Of a DNA stretch of 20,199 bases, positions 1 through 8,054 are shown piece after piece. The position numbers and the translations under genes are program-made. Origin of the DNA: Pelomonas sp046294815. Lineage in GTDB: Bacteria; Pseudomonadota; Gammaproteobacteria; Burkholderiales; Burkholderiaceae_C. Position 1 is the first letter of the stretch. The number at the start of each line of letters is the position of its first letter. The stretch is from the NCBI GenBank assembly GCA_046294815.1, contig JBKBOJ010000059.1:1-20199 (forward strand). The letters are read 5' to 3'. The notes under the pieces were generated by a model. That model worked only from the letters and a program-made list of their open reading frames with translations. It ran no database searches and was not told the DNA's origin.

Positions 1-19
1 CGCGCCCTGATTTTTAGGC

Positions 20-25
20 TATACT
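20..25 (+). promoter_or_regulatory. candidate -10 box of tRNA-His
   Basis: TATACT lies 12 bases before the tRNA 5' end and matches TATAAT at 5 of 6 positions. The matching -35 would fall at or beyond the left edge of the window, so it cannot be checked. The position suits a short-leader tRNA promoter. Confidence 0.4.
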
Positions 26-37
26 CTTTGGCTCTGC

Positions 38-114
38 GGTGGCTGTAGCTCAGTTGGTAGAGTCCAGGATTGTGATTCCTGTTGTCGTGGGTTCGAGTCC
101 CATCAGCCACCCCA
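38..114 (+). tRNA. tRNA-His (anticodon GTG)
   Basis: The cloverleaf folds fully. The acceptor arm is GGTGGCTG paired with CAGCCACC, followed by an encoded CCA at 112-114. The anticodon stem is CAGGA/TCCTG around loop TTGTGAT, with anticodon GTG at 72-74. The T arm contains GTTCGAG. The extra 5' G opposite C73, the identity element of histidine tRNA, is present at position 38, so the molecule is 77 nt including CCA. It closely resembles the E. coli tRNA-His. Confidence 0.96.
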
Positions 115-123
115 AGTAATGGC

Positions 124-157
124 AAGGACCTGGAAGCGAAAGCTCCAGGTCCTTTTT
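124..157 (+). terminator. intrinsic terminator of tRNA-His
   Basis: AGGACCTGGA (125-134) pairs perfectly with TCCAGGTCCT (144-153). A GC/GC extension closes a GAAA tetraloop at 138-141, with one bulged A at 135. A run of five T follows at 153-157. This is a textbook Rho-independent terminator ten bases after the tRNA CCA, so the tRNA is probably transcribed alone. Confidence 0.85.
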
Positions 158-328
158 GCTTTGCTTTCCCTGTGCGGTGCGCCCGAGCTGGCGGCCGATG
201 GCGCTCGGCTTCAGGCTGCGTCGCTCAGCCGCAGCGCGGTCGTCAGCGTGAGCGCTTCCGTCGCAAGTGGCGCGTTGAGTGCCGGCACGGAGAACATGTC
301 GGGCATTGCGGCGCTGCGCACGCTGGCC

Positions 329-1417
329 TCAGCGGCATGTCTGCGCGGCCACGACCTCGGCCAGCGCCAGGCAGGCCGTCAGCCCGGGCGACTCGATGCC
401 GAACAGTTGTACGAGGCCGGGCGTGTCGGTGTCGATGTGGAAGTCGGCGGCCGGCTCGCCGGGGCCGCTCAGCTTGGGCCGGATGCCGCTATAGGCCGGC
501 TGCAGTGCACCGGCCGGCAGGGCAGGCCAGTAGTTGCGCACCGCGGCCTCGAAGGCTGGGCCCAGCGCGGGGTCGACCGCATAGGTCAGTGCGCCCGGAT
601 CGGCCTCGTCCAGCCATTGCACATCGGGCCCGAAGCGGGCCTGGCCGCCCAGGTCCAGCGTCAGATGCACGCCCAGGCCGCCGTCCACCGGCAGCGGGTA
701 GATTAGCCGGGTGAAGGGCGCCCGGCCGCTGAGGCCGAAATAGTGGCCGCGCGCGTAGCGCAGGCGCGGTGCCAGCGTACCGAGGGCGGCCGCGACCTGC
801 GCCGCAAACAGCCCCGCGGCGTTGACCACGCAGCGCGCCCCCAGCTCGAAGTCCGGGCCCACCTGCAGCCGCCACAGCTGGCCGTCGCGGTGGCCGCCGG
901 AGACCGGACTGGCCAGGGCCAGCGTCGCGCCGGCGGCCTCGGCGTCGGCCAACAGCGCCGTCATCAGCCCGTGGCTGTCGACGATGCCGCTGGATGGCGA
1001 CAGCAGCGCGCCGGCTGCGTTCAAGGCGGGCTCCAGCGCCAGGGTCTCGGCCCGGCTCAGCAGGCGCAGATCGTCGACGCCGTTGGCCGCGCCCTGGGCG
1101 GCGATCTTCTCCAGTTGGGGCAGATCCTCGGGCCGCGTTGCCACCACCAGCTTGCCGCAGCGCCGCTGCGCGATGCCGCGCGCGGCGCAGTAGTCGTACA
1201 GCAGTTGCTTGCCGCGCACGCACAGTCGCGCCTTCAGGCTGCCCGCCGGGTAGTACAGGCCGGCATGGATGACCTCGCTGTTGCGCGAGGACGTGCCGGT
1301 GCCGAAGGCGCCGGCCGCCTCGATGACGATGACCTCGCGCCCCTGTCTTGCCAGCTCGCGTGCGACCGCAAGCCCCACGACGCCAGCGCCAATGACGGCG
1401 ACATCCACTTCATCCAT
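329..1417 (-). CDS. FAD-dependent oxidoreductase, L-2-hydroxyglutarate oxidase-like (DAO superfamily)
   Basis: The 362-aa protein begins with an FAD-binding Rossmann motif, VAVIGAGVVGLAVAREL, at about residues 7-23. It is followed by SSRNSEVIHAGLYYPAGSLKARLC, a signature of the L-2-hydroxyglutarate oxidase/dehydrogenase branch of the D-amino-acid-oxidase fold. The C-terminal FGIESPGLTACLALAEVVA also fits the family. The enzyme would oxidise a small 2-hydroxy acid with FAD; L-2-hydroxyglutarate is the best guess. It is somewhat shorter than typical LhgO (about 400 aa), so the substrate is uncertain. The ATG is preceded only by a weak Shine-Dalgarno. It lies downstream of, and on the same strand as, the kyn genes and aminopeptidase, with a 220-bp gap. 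No signal peptide or membrane segment is seen, so it is probably cytoplasmic or membrane-peripheral. Confidence 0.85.
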   Translation of the reverse strand: MDEVDVAVIGAGVVGLAVARELARQGREVIVIEAAGAFGTGTSSRNSEVIHAGLYYPAGSLKARLCVRGKQLLYDYCAARGIAQRRCGKLVVATRPEDLPQLEKIAAQGAANGVDDLRLLSRAETLALEPALNAAGALLSPSSGIVDSHGLMTALLADAEAAGATLALASPVSGGHRDGQLWRLQVGPDFELGARCVVNAAGLFAAQVAAALGTLAPRLRYARGHYFGLSGRAPFTRLIYPLPVDGGLGVHLTLDLGGQARFGPDVQWLDEADPGALTYAVDPALGPAFEAAVRNYWPALPAGALQPAYSGIRPKLSGPGEPAADFHIDTDTPGLVQLFGIESPGLTACLALAEVVAAQTCR

Positions 1418-1522
1418 GACGGGAGTTTGCCTTCATCAGCCTGCCTGGCTCGCCGCGCGTGCTGCGCCGTCCACGCGCAGAGGTGCTGCGGCGCAGCTGA
1501 GCCCGCCGCCCCGCTCACTGCG

Positions 1523-1636
1523 GACATCGGGACGCTGCTGGCGCTGCGCCTGCTGCAGGGCTTGGCCACCGTGCCGGCTGCGGCCCCGGTGGTCAATGCG
1601 GCGCTGGTGCGGTGCTATCCCGCCGCGACCAGAGGG
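1523..1636 (+). pseudogene. relic of an MFS (Bcr/CflA-like) transporter, about 38 codons
   Basis: Between two minus-strand genes, the plus strand encodes DIGTLLALRLLQGLATVPAA followed by APVVNAALVRCYPAATRG. This strongly recalls the TM4 region and following loop of drug-efflux MFS proteins (pattern LLALRLLQGLAAG..PVV.AA.VRD.YP). Upstream the same frame is non-homologous, a neighbouring frame carries only a short hydrophobic stretch, and downstream it runs into the antisense of the aminopeptidase. No start, Shine-Dalgarno or remaining helices are visible. It is best read as a decayed fragment left by deletion. A chance resemblance in GC-rich sequence cannot be excluded. Confidence 0.4.
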
Positions 1637-1637
1637 C

Positions 1638-3458
1638 TTAGCGTTCGGCCAGAGGCTGGGTGCGCCGCAGCAGCCAGTCCAGCGCCGCGCCGCTCAGCCG
1701 CGGCTGCAGGCGCTCCCGCACCATTGCGTGGTAGCGGTTCAGCCAGGCGATCTCGTCGGCGCGCATCAGCTCGCGCGCGATGCAGGTGGTGTCTATGGGG
1801 CAAAGCGTCAGCGTCTCGAACGCCAGCATCTCGCCGAAGGCGTCGTTTTCGGGCGTCTGCACGGCCACGTTCATGACCAGGTTCTCGATGCGCACGCCCC
1901 ACTTGCCGGGGCGGTAGAGGCCTGGCTCGATGGAGGTGATCATGCCGGGTTCCATCGCCATGGCGGGCTCGGCCACGGCCTTGGAGATGCTCTGCGGGCC
2001 CTCGTGCACGTTCAGGAAATAGCCGACGCCGTGGCCCGTGCCGTGGCCGTAGTCCAGGCCGGCGGCCCATAGCGGCGCGCGGGCGATGCTGTCCAGCATG
2101 GGGCTGGGCGTGCCGCGCGGGAACTGCGTGGTCGAAAGCGCAATGGTGCCTTTGAGCACCCGCGTGTAGTCACGCTTCTGCGCGTCCGATACCTGGCCTA
2201 TGCGCCAGACGCGGGTGATGTCGGTCGTGCCACCCAGGTACTGGCCGCCGGAGTCGATCAGCAGCAGGCCGTCGCCCTCGATCCATGCGAAGGACTCGGG
2301 CGTTGCGCGGTAGTGGGGCAGGGCGCCGTTGGCCATCCAGCCGGCAATCGTTGCGAAGGACAGGCCCACGAAGTCCTTGCGGCGCTTGCGGCAGGCGGTC
2401 AGCCGTGCGTCCACGTCCAGCTCGCTCCAGCGCTCGCCGCGGGCCAGCGAGGCTTCGAACTCGGCGTAGAACTCGCACATGGCCGCGCCGTCCTCGATCA
2501 TGGTCTCGCGGATGAACTCGGCCTCGGCGGCGCTCTTGCGGCTCTTCAGCAGCGTGCTGGGGTTGATCTGCTCCACCACCTTGACGCCGGCCGGCACGGC
2601 CTCGCGCAGGCCGAGCGTCACGCGCCGCGGATCGATCAGCAAGGTGGCGCCCTGCGGCAGCGCCGCCAGCGCGGCCGCGGCCTGCTCATAGGGTGCGAGC
2701 CGGATGCCGTCGGCCGCCAGCCGGCCGGCCACGTCGGCCGGCACCTTGCCGTCGCCGATGAACAGGCGGCCGCCCGTGGCGTCCAGCAGCAGGTGGGCGA
2801 TGAAGACCGGGTTGCACTCGACGTCGCTGCCGCGCAGGTTCAGCAGCCAGGCCACGTCGTCCACCGTCGAGACCAGGTGGTGGCTGGCGCCCGCAGCGGC
2901 CAGCGCGGCACGCACACGGGCCAGTTTGTCGGTGCGGCTGATGGCGGCCTGTGGCGGCAGGTGTTCATAGACCGGTGCTTGTGGCAGGCCGGGGCGATCG
3001 TCCCAGGCCTGCTGCAGCAGGTCGACGTCGGTGCGCAGCGCGATGCCTTTGCGACCCAGCCCGGCGCGCAGCGCCTGCGCCAGCGACAGGCCCAGCACCT
3101 GCCCGTCCACGGCGAGGGTGTCGCCGGGTTGCAGCGCGTCGGTGATCCAGTCGATGTAGGCGGTGGAGGCGCCGGAGGTCAGCTTTTCCAGCGCGATGCC
3201 GCTGCCGGCCAGCTGTGCCTCTGCCTGGGCCCAGTAGCGGCTGTCGGCGAACAGCGCGGCGCGCTCGCGGGTGACGACCAGGCTGCCCACCGAGCCGGTG
3301 AAGCCCGACAGCCATTGGCGGCCCTGCCAGCGCTCGGGCAGGTACTCGGACAGGTGCGGGTCGCTGGACGGCACCAGCACGGCCTGCAGGCCGTGAGTGC
3401 CCAGGGCGTCGCGCAGGCGCTGGATGCGCAGACGGGTCTCGGAGGTGCGGGTGTCCAT
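1638..3458 (-). CDS. Xaa-Pro aminopeptidase (aminopeptidase P, M24B, three-domain type)
   Basis: The 606-aa protein has two creatinase/prolidase-like N-terminal domains (about 1-300) and a C-terminal pita-bread metallopeptidase domain (about 310-540). A short C-terminal extension is typical of the long XPNPEP1-like form (about 600 aa). All five dinuclear-metal ligands are visible: D402 (IDSGG), D413 (TTDITR), H476 (HGTGHG), E511 (IEPG) and E525 (RIEN). H382 (LPHYRAT) matches the substrate-binding His. It removes N-terminal residues from peptides with proline at position 2. The start MDTRTSETRLRIQRLRDAL is chosen because the open frame upstream overlaps kynA and encodes non-homologous residues. 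The gene lies 85 bp downstream of kynA on the same strand, so read-through is possible. No export signal is seen, so it is probably cytosolic. Confidence 0.93.
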   Translation of the reverse strand: MDTRTSETRLRIQRLRDALGTHGLQAVLVPSSDPHLSEYLPERWQGRQWLSGFTGSVGSLVVTRERAALFADSRYWAQAEAQLAGSGIALEKLTSGASTAYIDWITDALQPGDTLAVDGQVLGLSLAQALRAGLGRKGIALRTDVDLLQQAWDDRPGLPQAPVYEHLPPQAAISRTDKLARVRAALAAAGASHHLVSTVDDVAWLLNLRGSDVECNPVFIAHLLLDATGGRLFIGDGKVPADVAGRLAADGIRLAPYEQAAAALAALPQGATLLIDPRRVTLGLREAVPAGVKVVEQINPSTLLKSRKSAAEAEFIRETMIEDGAAMCEFYAEFEASLARGERWSELDVDARLTACRKRRKDFVGLSFATIAGWMANGALPHYRATPESFAWIEGDGLLLIDSGGQYLGGTTDITRVWRIGQVSDAQKRDYTRVLKGTIALSTTQFPRGTPSPMLDSIARAPLWAAGLDYGHGTGHGVGYFLNVHEGPQSISKAVAEPAMAMEPGMITSIEPGLYRPGKWGVRIENLVMNVAVQTPENDAFGEMLAFETLTLCPIDTTCIARELMRADEIAWLNRYHAMVRERLQPRLSGAALDWLLRRTQPLAER

Positions 3459-3524
3459 GGGGTGAGGACCTGGTTGAGCAACCCGCGCCGGATGGGCGCT
3501 GGGTCGTGGTGAAAGGGTGGCGGG

Positions 3525-3530
3525 ATTGTA
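3525..3530 (-). promoter_or_regulatory. candidate -10 box for the aminopeptidase gene
   Basis: In the 85-bp gap after kynA the minus strand reads TACAAT, a 5/6 match to the -10 consensus, 67 bases before the aminopeptidase start. No good -35 stands 17 bases upstream, since that region is the end of kynA. It could be an internal promoter, but the evidence is a single hexamer. Confidence 0.25.
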
Positions 3531-3543
3531 GGAGCCGGGGTGT

Positions 3544-4371
3544 CTACAGCTCGGTGCGCAGCGCCCACAGCTCGGGGAACAGCACCACCTCCAGCATCTT
3601 GCGCAGGTAGCTGACACCGCCCGTGCCGCCGGTGCCGCGCTTGAAGCCGATGACGCGCTCCACCGTCGTCACGTGGCGGAAGCGCCAGAGCCGGAATGCG
3701 TCCTCCAGATCCACCAGTTCTTCGCCCATCTGGTAGAGGTCCCAGTGGGCCTGGGGAGCGCGGTAGACGGTCAGCCAGGCGTCCTTGACGCCGTCGTCGG
3801 CCGTACGTGGCTGGGTCCAGTCGCGCGCCAACTGGGCGGCCGGCACCGGCAGCCCGCGCCTGGCCATCAGCATCAGCACCTGGTCGTACAGCGAGGGGGC
3901 TTCGAAGTCGGCCTGCACCTGGGCGAGCAGCTCGGGCCGGTGCTCGTGGGGCTTGAGCATTGCCGGGTTTTTGTTGCCCAGCATGAACTCGATGCGCCGG
4001 TACTGCGCGCTCTGGAAGCCGCTGCTCTTGCCCAGGTAGGGCCGGATGGCGCTGTACTCGGGCGGCGTCATCGTCGCCAGCACGTCCCACGCGTGCACCA
4101 GCTGCTCCATGATGCGCGACACGCGCGCCAGCATCTTGAAGGCCTCGGGCAGCCGATCCGACGCCACGTGGGCCACGGCCGCCTGCAGCTCGTGCAGCAT
4201 CAGCTTCATCCACAGCTCCGAGGTCTGGTGCTGGACGATGAAGAGCATCTCGTTGTGGTCGGGCGAGAGCGGCTTCTGCGCGTTCAGGATGGCGTCGAGC
4301 TGCAGGTAGTCGCCATAGCTCATGTCCCGCGAAAAATCGAGCTGGGCGCCGTGGTGTTCCATCGCCGCCAT
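3544..4371 (-). CDS. kynA: tryptophan 2,3-dioxygenase
   Basis: The 275-aa protein has the length and motifs of bacterial heme TDO. FIVQHQTSELWMKLMLHE carries the active-site His (H48), SGFQSAQYRRIEFMLGNK is a substrate-binding segment, and FRHVTTVERVIGFKRGTGGT carries the proximal heme ligand H233 and the conserved GTGGT loop. It oxidises L-tryptophan to N-formylkynurenine, the first step of the kynurenine pathway. The ATG begins two bases after the kynU stop, and AAGGTGA inside the end of kynU serves as ribosome site, so the two are translationally coupled. A second in-frame ATG three codons later has no better ribosome site. It is the last of the three kyn genes in transcription order although it is first in the pathway. 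Confidence 0.97.
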   Translation of the reverse strand: MAAMEHHGAQLDFSRDMSYGDYLQLDAILNAQKPLSPDHNEMLFIVQHQTSELWMKLMLHELQAAVAHVASDRLPEAFKMLARVSRIMEQLVHAWDVLATMTPPEYSAIRPYLGKSSGFQSAQYRRIEFMLGNKNPAMLKPHEHRPELLAQVQADFEAPSLYDQVLMLMARRGLPVPAAQLARDWTQPRTADDGVKDAWLTVYRAPQAHWDLYQMGEELVDLEDAFRLWRFRHVTTVERVIGFKRGTGGTGGVSYLRKMLEVVLFPELWALRTEL

Positions 4372-4373
4372 GC

Positions 4374-5627
4374 TCAGGTCACCTTGGCGCGGTTGGTGAA
4401 TTGGGGCGCATCCCAGGACTTGTTGGCGACGATGTCGGCGATGGCGTCGACCGCCCGCACGACGTCGGCAAAGCCGTTGTAGAGGGGCGCGAAGCCGAAG
4501 CGCAGCAGCTCGGGGCGGCCGGCGCGGTAGTCGCCGATGACGCCGCGCGCGATCAGCGCCTGCATGACGGCATAGCCGTCGGTGCCTCGGGGCAGCGAGA
4601 ACGACACCTGCGAGCCGCGCAGCGCCGCCTCGCGCGGCGTGGCGATGTCCGCACCCGGCACGCGGGCCTCCAGGCTGTCCATGAAGGCCTCGGTCAGCGC
4701 CAGCGACTTGCTGCGCAGGGCCTTGATGCCGCCCAGCGCCTGTGCGGCGTCGAACACGTCCAGCGCGCTGTCCAGCGCCGTCATGGCGAGCACGGCCGGC
4801 GTGCCGCACTGGTATTGCTGGATGCCCGGCGCAGGCAGGTAGTCGCTGTCGAAGTCGAACGGATGGGCATGGCCCAGCCAGCCGGTCAGCGGCTGCCAGA
4901 CCTGGCCCTCGTGGCGCGGATGCATCCACACGAAGGCCGGCGCGCCGGGGCCGCCGTTCAGGTACTTGTAGCCGCAGCCGATGGCGAAGTCGGCCGCGCT
5001 GCCCAGCAAGTCGATGGGCACGGCGCCGGCGCTGTGCGCCAGGTCCCACACGGCCAGCGCGCCGGCCTGCTGGGCCCAGCGCGTCAGCAGCGCCATGTCG
5101 TGCATGCGGCCGCTGCGGTAGTTCACATGCGTGAGCATGAGCACGGCGCAGCGCTCGTCCAGCAGCGGCGGGATGTCTTCGGGCGACTCGGCCAGCACCA
5201 GTTCGCCGCCATGCGCTCGCACGACGCTTTGCGCGATGTAGTTGTCGGTCGGGAAGTTGCTGCGCTCGCTGACCACGATGCGGCGCTTGCCCTGCTGCAA
5301 CTGCAGTGCGGCGTGGAGCACTTTGTAGAGGTTGATGGAGGTCGAGTCGGCCACCAGCACCTCGCCGGGCCGTGCGCCCAGCCAGGGCGCCAGCCGGTCG
5401 CCCAGCCGACGCGGCAGGTCTATCCAGCCGGCAGTGTTCCAGCTCTTGATGAGGTCGTGTCCCCATTCCTGGGTCACGGCCTTGGCGATGCGGGCCGGCG
5501 TGGCCTTGGGCAAGGCCCCCAGCGAGTTGCCGTCCAGGTAGGTGAGGCCCTCGGGCAGGTCGAACAGGTCGCGCAGGCTGCGCAGCGGGTCAGCGGCGTC
5601 CAGCCGCAGGGCATCGTCGAGATTCAT
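4374..5627 (-). CDS. kynU: kynureninase
   Basis: The 417-aa, PLP-dependent fold-type I enzyme has the usual length for KynU. YLDGNSLG near residue 30, WDLAHSAGA (D195, H198) and GCGYKYLNGGPGAPAF with the Schiff-base lysine K221 are all diagnostic. It hydrolyses L-kynurenine to anthranilate and alanine. Its ATG overlaps the kynB stop as ATGA (5624-5627), preceded by GAGGGA at good spacing, and its stop lies 2 bp before kynA. No kynurenine monooxygenase gene lies nearby, so the local pathway ends at anthranilate. Confidence 0.97.
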   Translation of the reverse strand: MNLDDALRLDAADPLRSLRDLFDLPEGLTYLDGNSLGALPKATPARIAKAVTQEWGHDLIKSWNTAGWIDLPRRLGDRLAPWLGARPGEVLVADSTSINLYKVLHAALQLQQGKRRIVVSERSNFPTDNYIAQSVVRAHGGELVLAESPEDIPPLLDERCAVLMLTHVNYRSGRMHDMALLTRWAQQAGALAVWDLAHSAGAVPIDLLGSAADFAIGCGYKYLNGGPGAPAFVWMHPRHEGQVWQPLTGWLGHAHPFDFDSDYLPAPGIQQYQCGTPAVLAMTALDSALDVFDAAQALGGIKALRSKSLALTEAFMDSLEARVPGADIATPREAALRGSQVSFSLPRGTDGYAVMQALIARGVIGDYRAGRPELLRFGFAPLYNGFADVVRAVDAIADIVANKSWDAPQFTNRAKVT

Positions 5628-6277
5628 GGCAGTTCCCTCAGGATGGCGCGTACCGGGCTGGCACAGGCGCCGTGGAGTTTGAGCGGCAGGGCGATCAGTT
5701 CGTAGTCGCCCGCGGGCACCTCGTCCAGCACCAGGTTCTCCAGCACGCGCAGGTCCAGCCGGCGCAGTTGCTGGTGGCTGTCCAGCGTCTTGGAGTCGGC
5801 CGGGTCCACGCTGGGCGTGTCGATGCCGATGAGCTTCACGCCGCGCCGGGCCAGCCATTCGATGGCCTCGGGCGCGCAAGCGGTGAACGCGGGGTTCCAG
5901 ACCGTGTCGGCGCGTGCGCAGACGCGCACCAGCACGCGCGGCGGCAGGCCGGCCTCGGCATGCGCCAGGTGGGCCACCGTGATCAGCGGCGTCGCGCCGA
6001 TGGCGTGGATGACGCGGCAGGGGCCCAGGTAGGCGTCGAGTGCCACATCGGCGATGGCAGGCGCGTCGTCGGCGTAGTGCAGCGGCGCGTCGGCATGGGC
6101 GCCCACATGCGGGCTCATCGTGATGGCGCTGAGGTTGACGGGGCAGCCGGGCGCGCGCCGTGCCGTCCAGCGCAGGCTGTAGGGTTCGTCACCCGGGAAG
6201 ATGGGAGCGCCTGGCGCGACCGGCGGGGAGATGTCCCACAGGCGGCGCGGGCGGCATTGAGGTGCTGCGTCTGTCAT
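5624..6277 (-). CDS. kynB: arylformamidase (kynurenine formamidase)
   Basis: The 217-aa protein belongs to the cyclase-like metal-dependent hydrolase family. It has RLWDISPPVAPGAPIFPGDEP at the N terminus, the metal motif HVGAHADAPLHY (H57, H61, D63), GIDTPSVDPADSKTLDSH (H168) and LENLVLDEVPAGDY (E180). It hydrolyses N-formylkynurenine to kynurenine and formate. The start MTDAAPQ is chosen because it gives the normal family length; the open frame upstream encodes unrelated arginine-rich sequence. It is first in the kynB-kynU-kynA operon. The Lrp-type regulator kynR often found divergent to this operon in related bacteria is absent, and a chemoreceptor gene stands in that place. Confidence 0.95.
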   Translation of the reverse strand: MTDAAPQCRPRRLWDISPPVAPGAPIFPGDEPYSLRWTARRAPGCPVNLSAITMSPHVGAHADAPLHYADDAPAIADVALDAYLGPCRVIHAIGATPLITVAHLAHAEAGLPPRVLVRVCARADTVWNPAFTACAPEAIEWLARRGVKLIGIDTPSVDPADSKTLDSHQQLRRLDLRVLENLVLDEVPAGDYELIALPLKLHGACASPVRAILRELP

Positions 6278-6376
6278 GGCGGGCGTGACCTTAGCCTTGT
6301 GCGGCCCGTCGTGGTGTCGGTTAATTCCAACTGGTCGCCGTGACCTTGTGCACGCGCAGCGGACGGCAGTCGCCGC

Positions 6377-6391
6377 TTGAACCTGTTTCAA
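6377..6391. promoter_or_regulatory. TTGAA-N5-TTCAA palindrome between kynB and the chemoreceptor
   Basis: In the 185-bp divergent gap a perfect 5+5 inverted repeat TTGAA CCTGT TTCAA lies 100 bp before kynB and 72 bp before the chemoreceptor start. It is the clearest dyad there and could be an operator. A dyad of this size also arises by chance, and no convincing -35/-10 pair was found on either strand. Confidence 0.25.
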
Positions 6392-6462
6392 TAGCACCCT
6401 GACCGTGAAACGCTCCGCCGGCACGCGCCGCAGGCCGAGCAACTTCTCCGCAGGAACAATTT

Positions 6463-8054
6463 TTGCAGTGGATTCATGACCTGAAGCTGGGCACCCGTCT
6501 GATCGCCGGCTTCTTGCTGGTGGTGTTGATCGGCATCGCGGTGGCTGCCGTGGGCATCGTCGGGCTGGGTTCGCTGCGCGACGCCAACCAGGCGCTCTAC
6601 GAGAAGGATCTGCTGGGCATCTCTTACGTCAATGAGGCCAACATCAACCTGCTTTACGCCGCTCGGGCGCGCGTGCGCTTCGTTGCTGCGACCTCGGAGC
6701 AGGAGCGCAGCCAGGCGCGGGCGGACTTCGACAAGGCCGTGACCGAGCTGCGCGGCTGGCTGGAGCGCTCACGTGACAAGTTCAGCACTGACGACGGGCG
6801 GGCCGCGCTGGCAGCTACCGAGCGCAGCCTGGAGGCCTGGATACCCAAGGCAGCGGCCTTCTTCGACGCGGCCGGTCACGAGCCTCTGGCCGCGGCCAAA
6901 GACGGGCTGCAGGCGTTGGACGCCGCGGCGCGCGAGGCCAATAAGCAGCTGGACGACCAAATGAGCGCGCTGACCAAGGGCAAAGAAGAGCGAAGCAAGG
7001 CGACTGCAGACGAGAGCGCAGCGCTGTACGTCAGGCTCAGCACGCTGATGATCGCGCTGACGGTCGCCAGCGCCGCGCTGGGCGTGTGCATCGGCGTGGT
7101 GCTGACGCGCGGCGTGACGCGCCAGCTGGGCGGCGAGCCTCAGGACGTGGCCGCGGCTGCCAACGCCATCGCGACGGGCGACCTCACCACGCGCATCGAC
7201 ACCCGGCGTGCCGCGCCCGGCAGCGTGGTGGACGCCATGGCCCGCATGCAGGAAGCGCTGGGCCGCCTCGTCGGTACGGTGCGCAGGGGCAGCGAGAGCA
7301 TCGCGACTGCCAGCGCGCAGATTGCCCAGGGCAATGCCGACCTCAGCCAGCGCACCGAGGAGCAGGCCTCGTCGCTGCAGCAGACCGCGGCGTCCATGGA
7401 GCAGCTGGGCTCCACCGTCACGCAGAACGCCGAAAACGCGCGCCAGGCCAATCAGCTGGCACAGGGGCGAGCGATGTGGCTGTGCGCGGCGGCAACGTGG
7501 TGGCCCAGGTCGTCGAGACCATGAAGGGCATCAACGAGAGCTCGAGCCAGATTGCCGACATCATCGGTGTTATCGACGGCATTGCCTTCCAGACCAACAT
7601 CCTCGCGCTCAATGCCGCAGTGGAGGCGGCGCGCGCCGGCGAGCAGGGCCGTGGCTTTGCGGTGGTGGCGTCCGAGGTGCGCAGCTTGGCCCAGCGCAGC
7701 GCCGCGGCGGCCAAGGAGATCAAGAGCTTGATCACCGCCAGCGTGGAGCGTGTGGACAACGGCACGCGTCTGGTGGACGAGGCCGGCACCACGATGCGCG
7801 AGATCGTCGATGCCATTCGCCGCGTGACCGACCTGATGGGCGAGATTGCCAGCGCCAGTGTCGAGCAGAGCCAGGGCGTCAGCCAGGTCGGCGAGGCCGT
7901 GGGGCAGATGGACCAGGTCACGCAGCAGAACGCAGCGCTGGTGGAGGAGAGCGCGGCCGCTGCCGAGAGCCTGAACCAGCAGGCCCAGGCGCTGGTGCAG
8001 GCCGTGGCGGTGTTCAAGCTGGCGAGCGAGCGGCGCGCCGCGCACGCGGCCTGA
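6463..8054 (+). pseudogene. methyl-accepting chemotaxis protein, frameshifted at about 7465-7467
   Basis: The first frame (6463-7464 and on to a stop at 7522-7524) begins at TTG with AGGA seven bases upstream. It encodes MQWIHDLKLGTRLIAGF, a TM helix (about 12-35), a four-helix-bundle-type periplasmic sensor, a second TM (about 190-212), a HAMP domain and the start of the signalling helix (SQRTEEQASSLQQTAASMEQLGSTVTQNAENARQANQLAQ). After CAG at 7462-7464 the reading moves to another frame beginning at GCG 7467, giving ASDVAVRGGNVVAQVVETMKGI. That frame continues through the conserved hairpin tip FQTNILALNAAVEAARAGEQGRGFAVVA to the TGA at 8052-8054. One base is missing from a glycine codon in GGGG. 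Restored, the protein is about 530 aa. As read, the product lacks the CheA/CheW-binding tip and would not signal. It may be a true recent mutation or a sequencing error. The 3' end overlaps the convergent LysR gene by 41 bp. Confidence 0.85.

Noticed and set aside
211..306. 31-codon minus-strand frame downstream of the FAD oxidoreductase (MPDMFSVPALNAPLATEALT...)
   Set aside because: It is too short, without ribosome site or family match. The oxidoreductase already has a normal C terminus, so this is not a frameshifted extension.
7086..7466. Independent gene starting at ATG 7086 for the distal half of the chemoreceptor
   Set aside because: Upstream of 7467 that frame is out of register with the MCP and encodes Arg/Gly-rich nonsense. 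There is no ribosome site, so it is the distal part of a frameshifted gene rather than a separate one.
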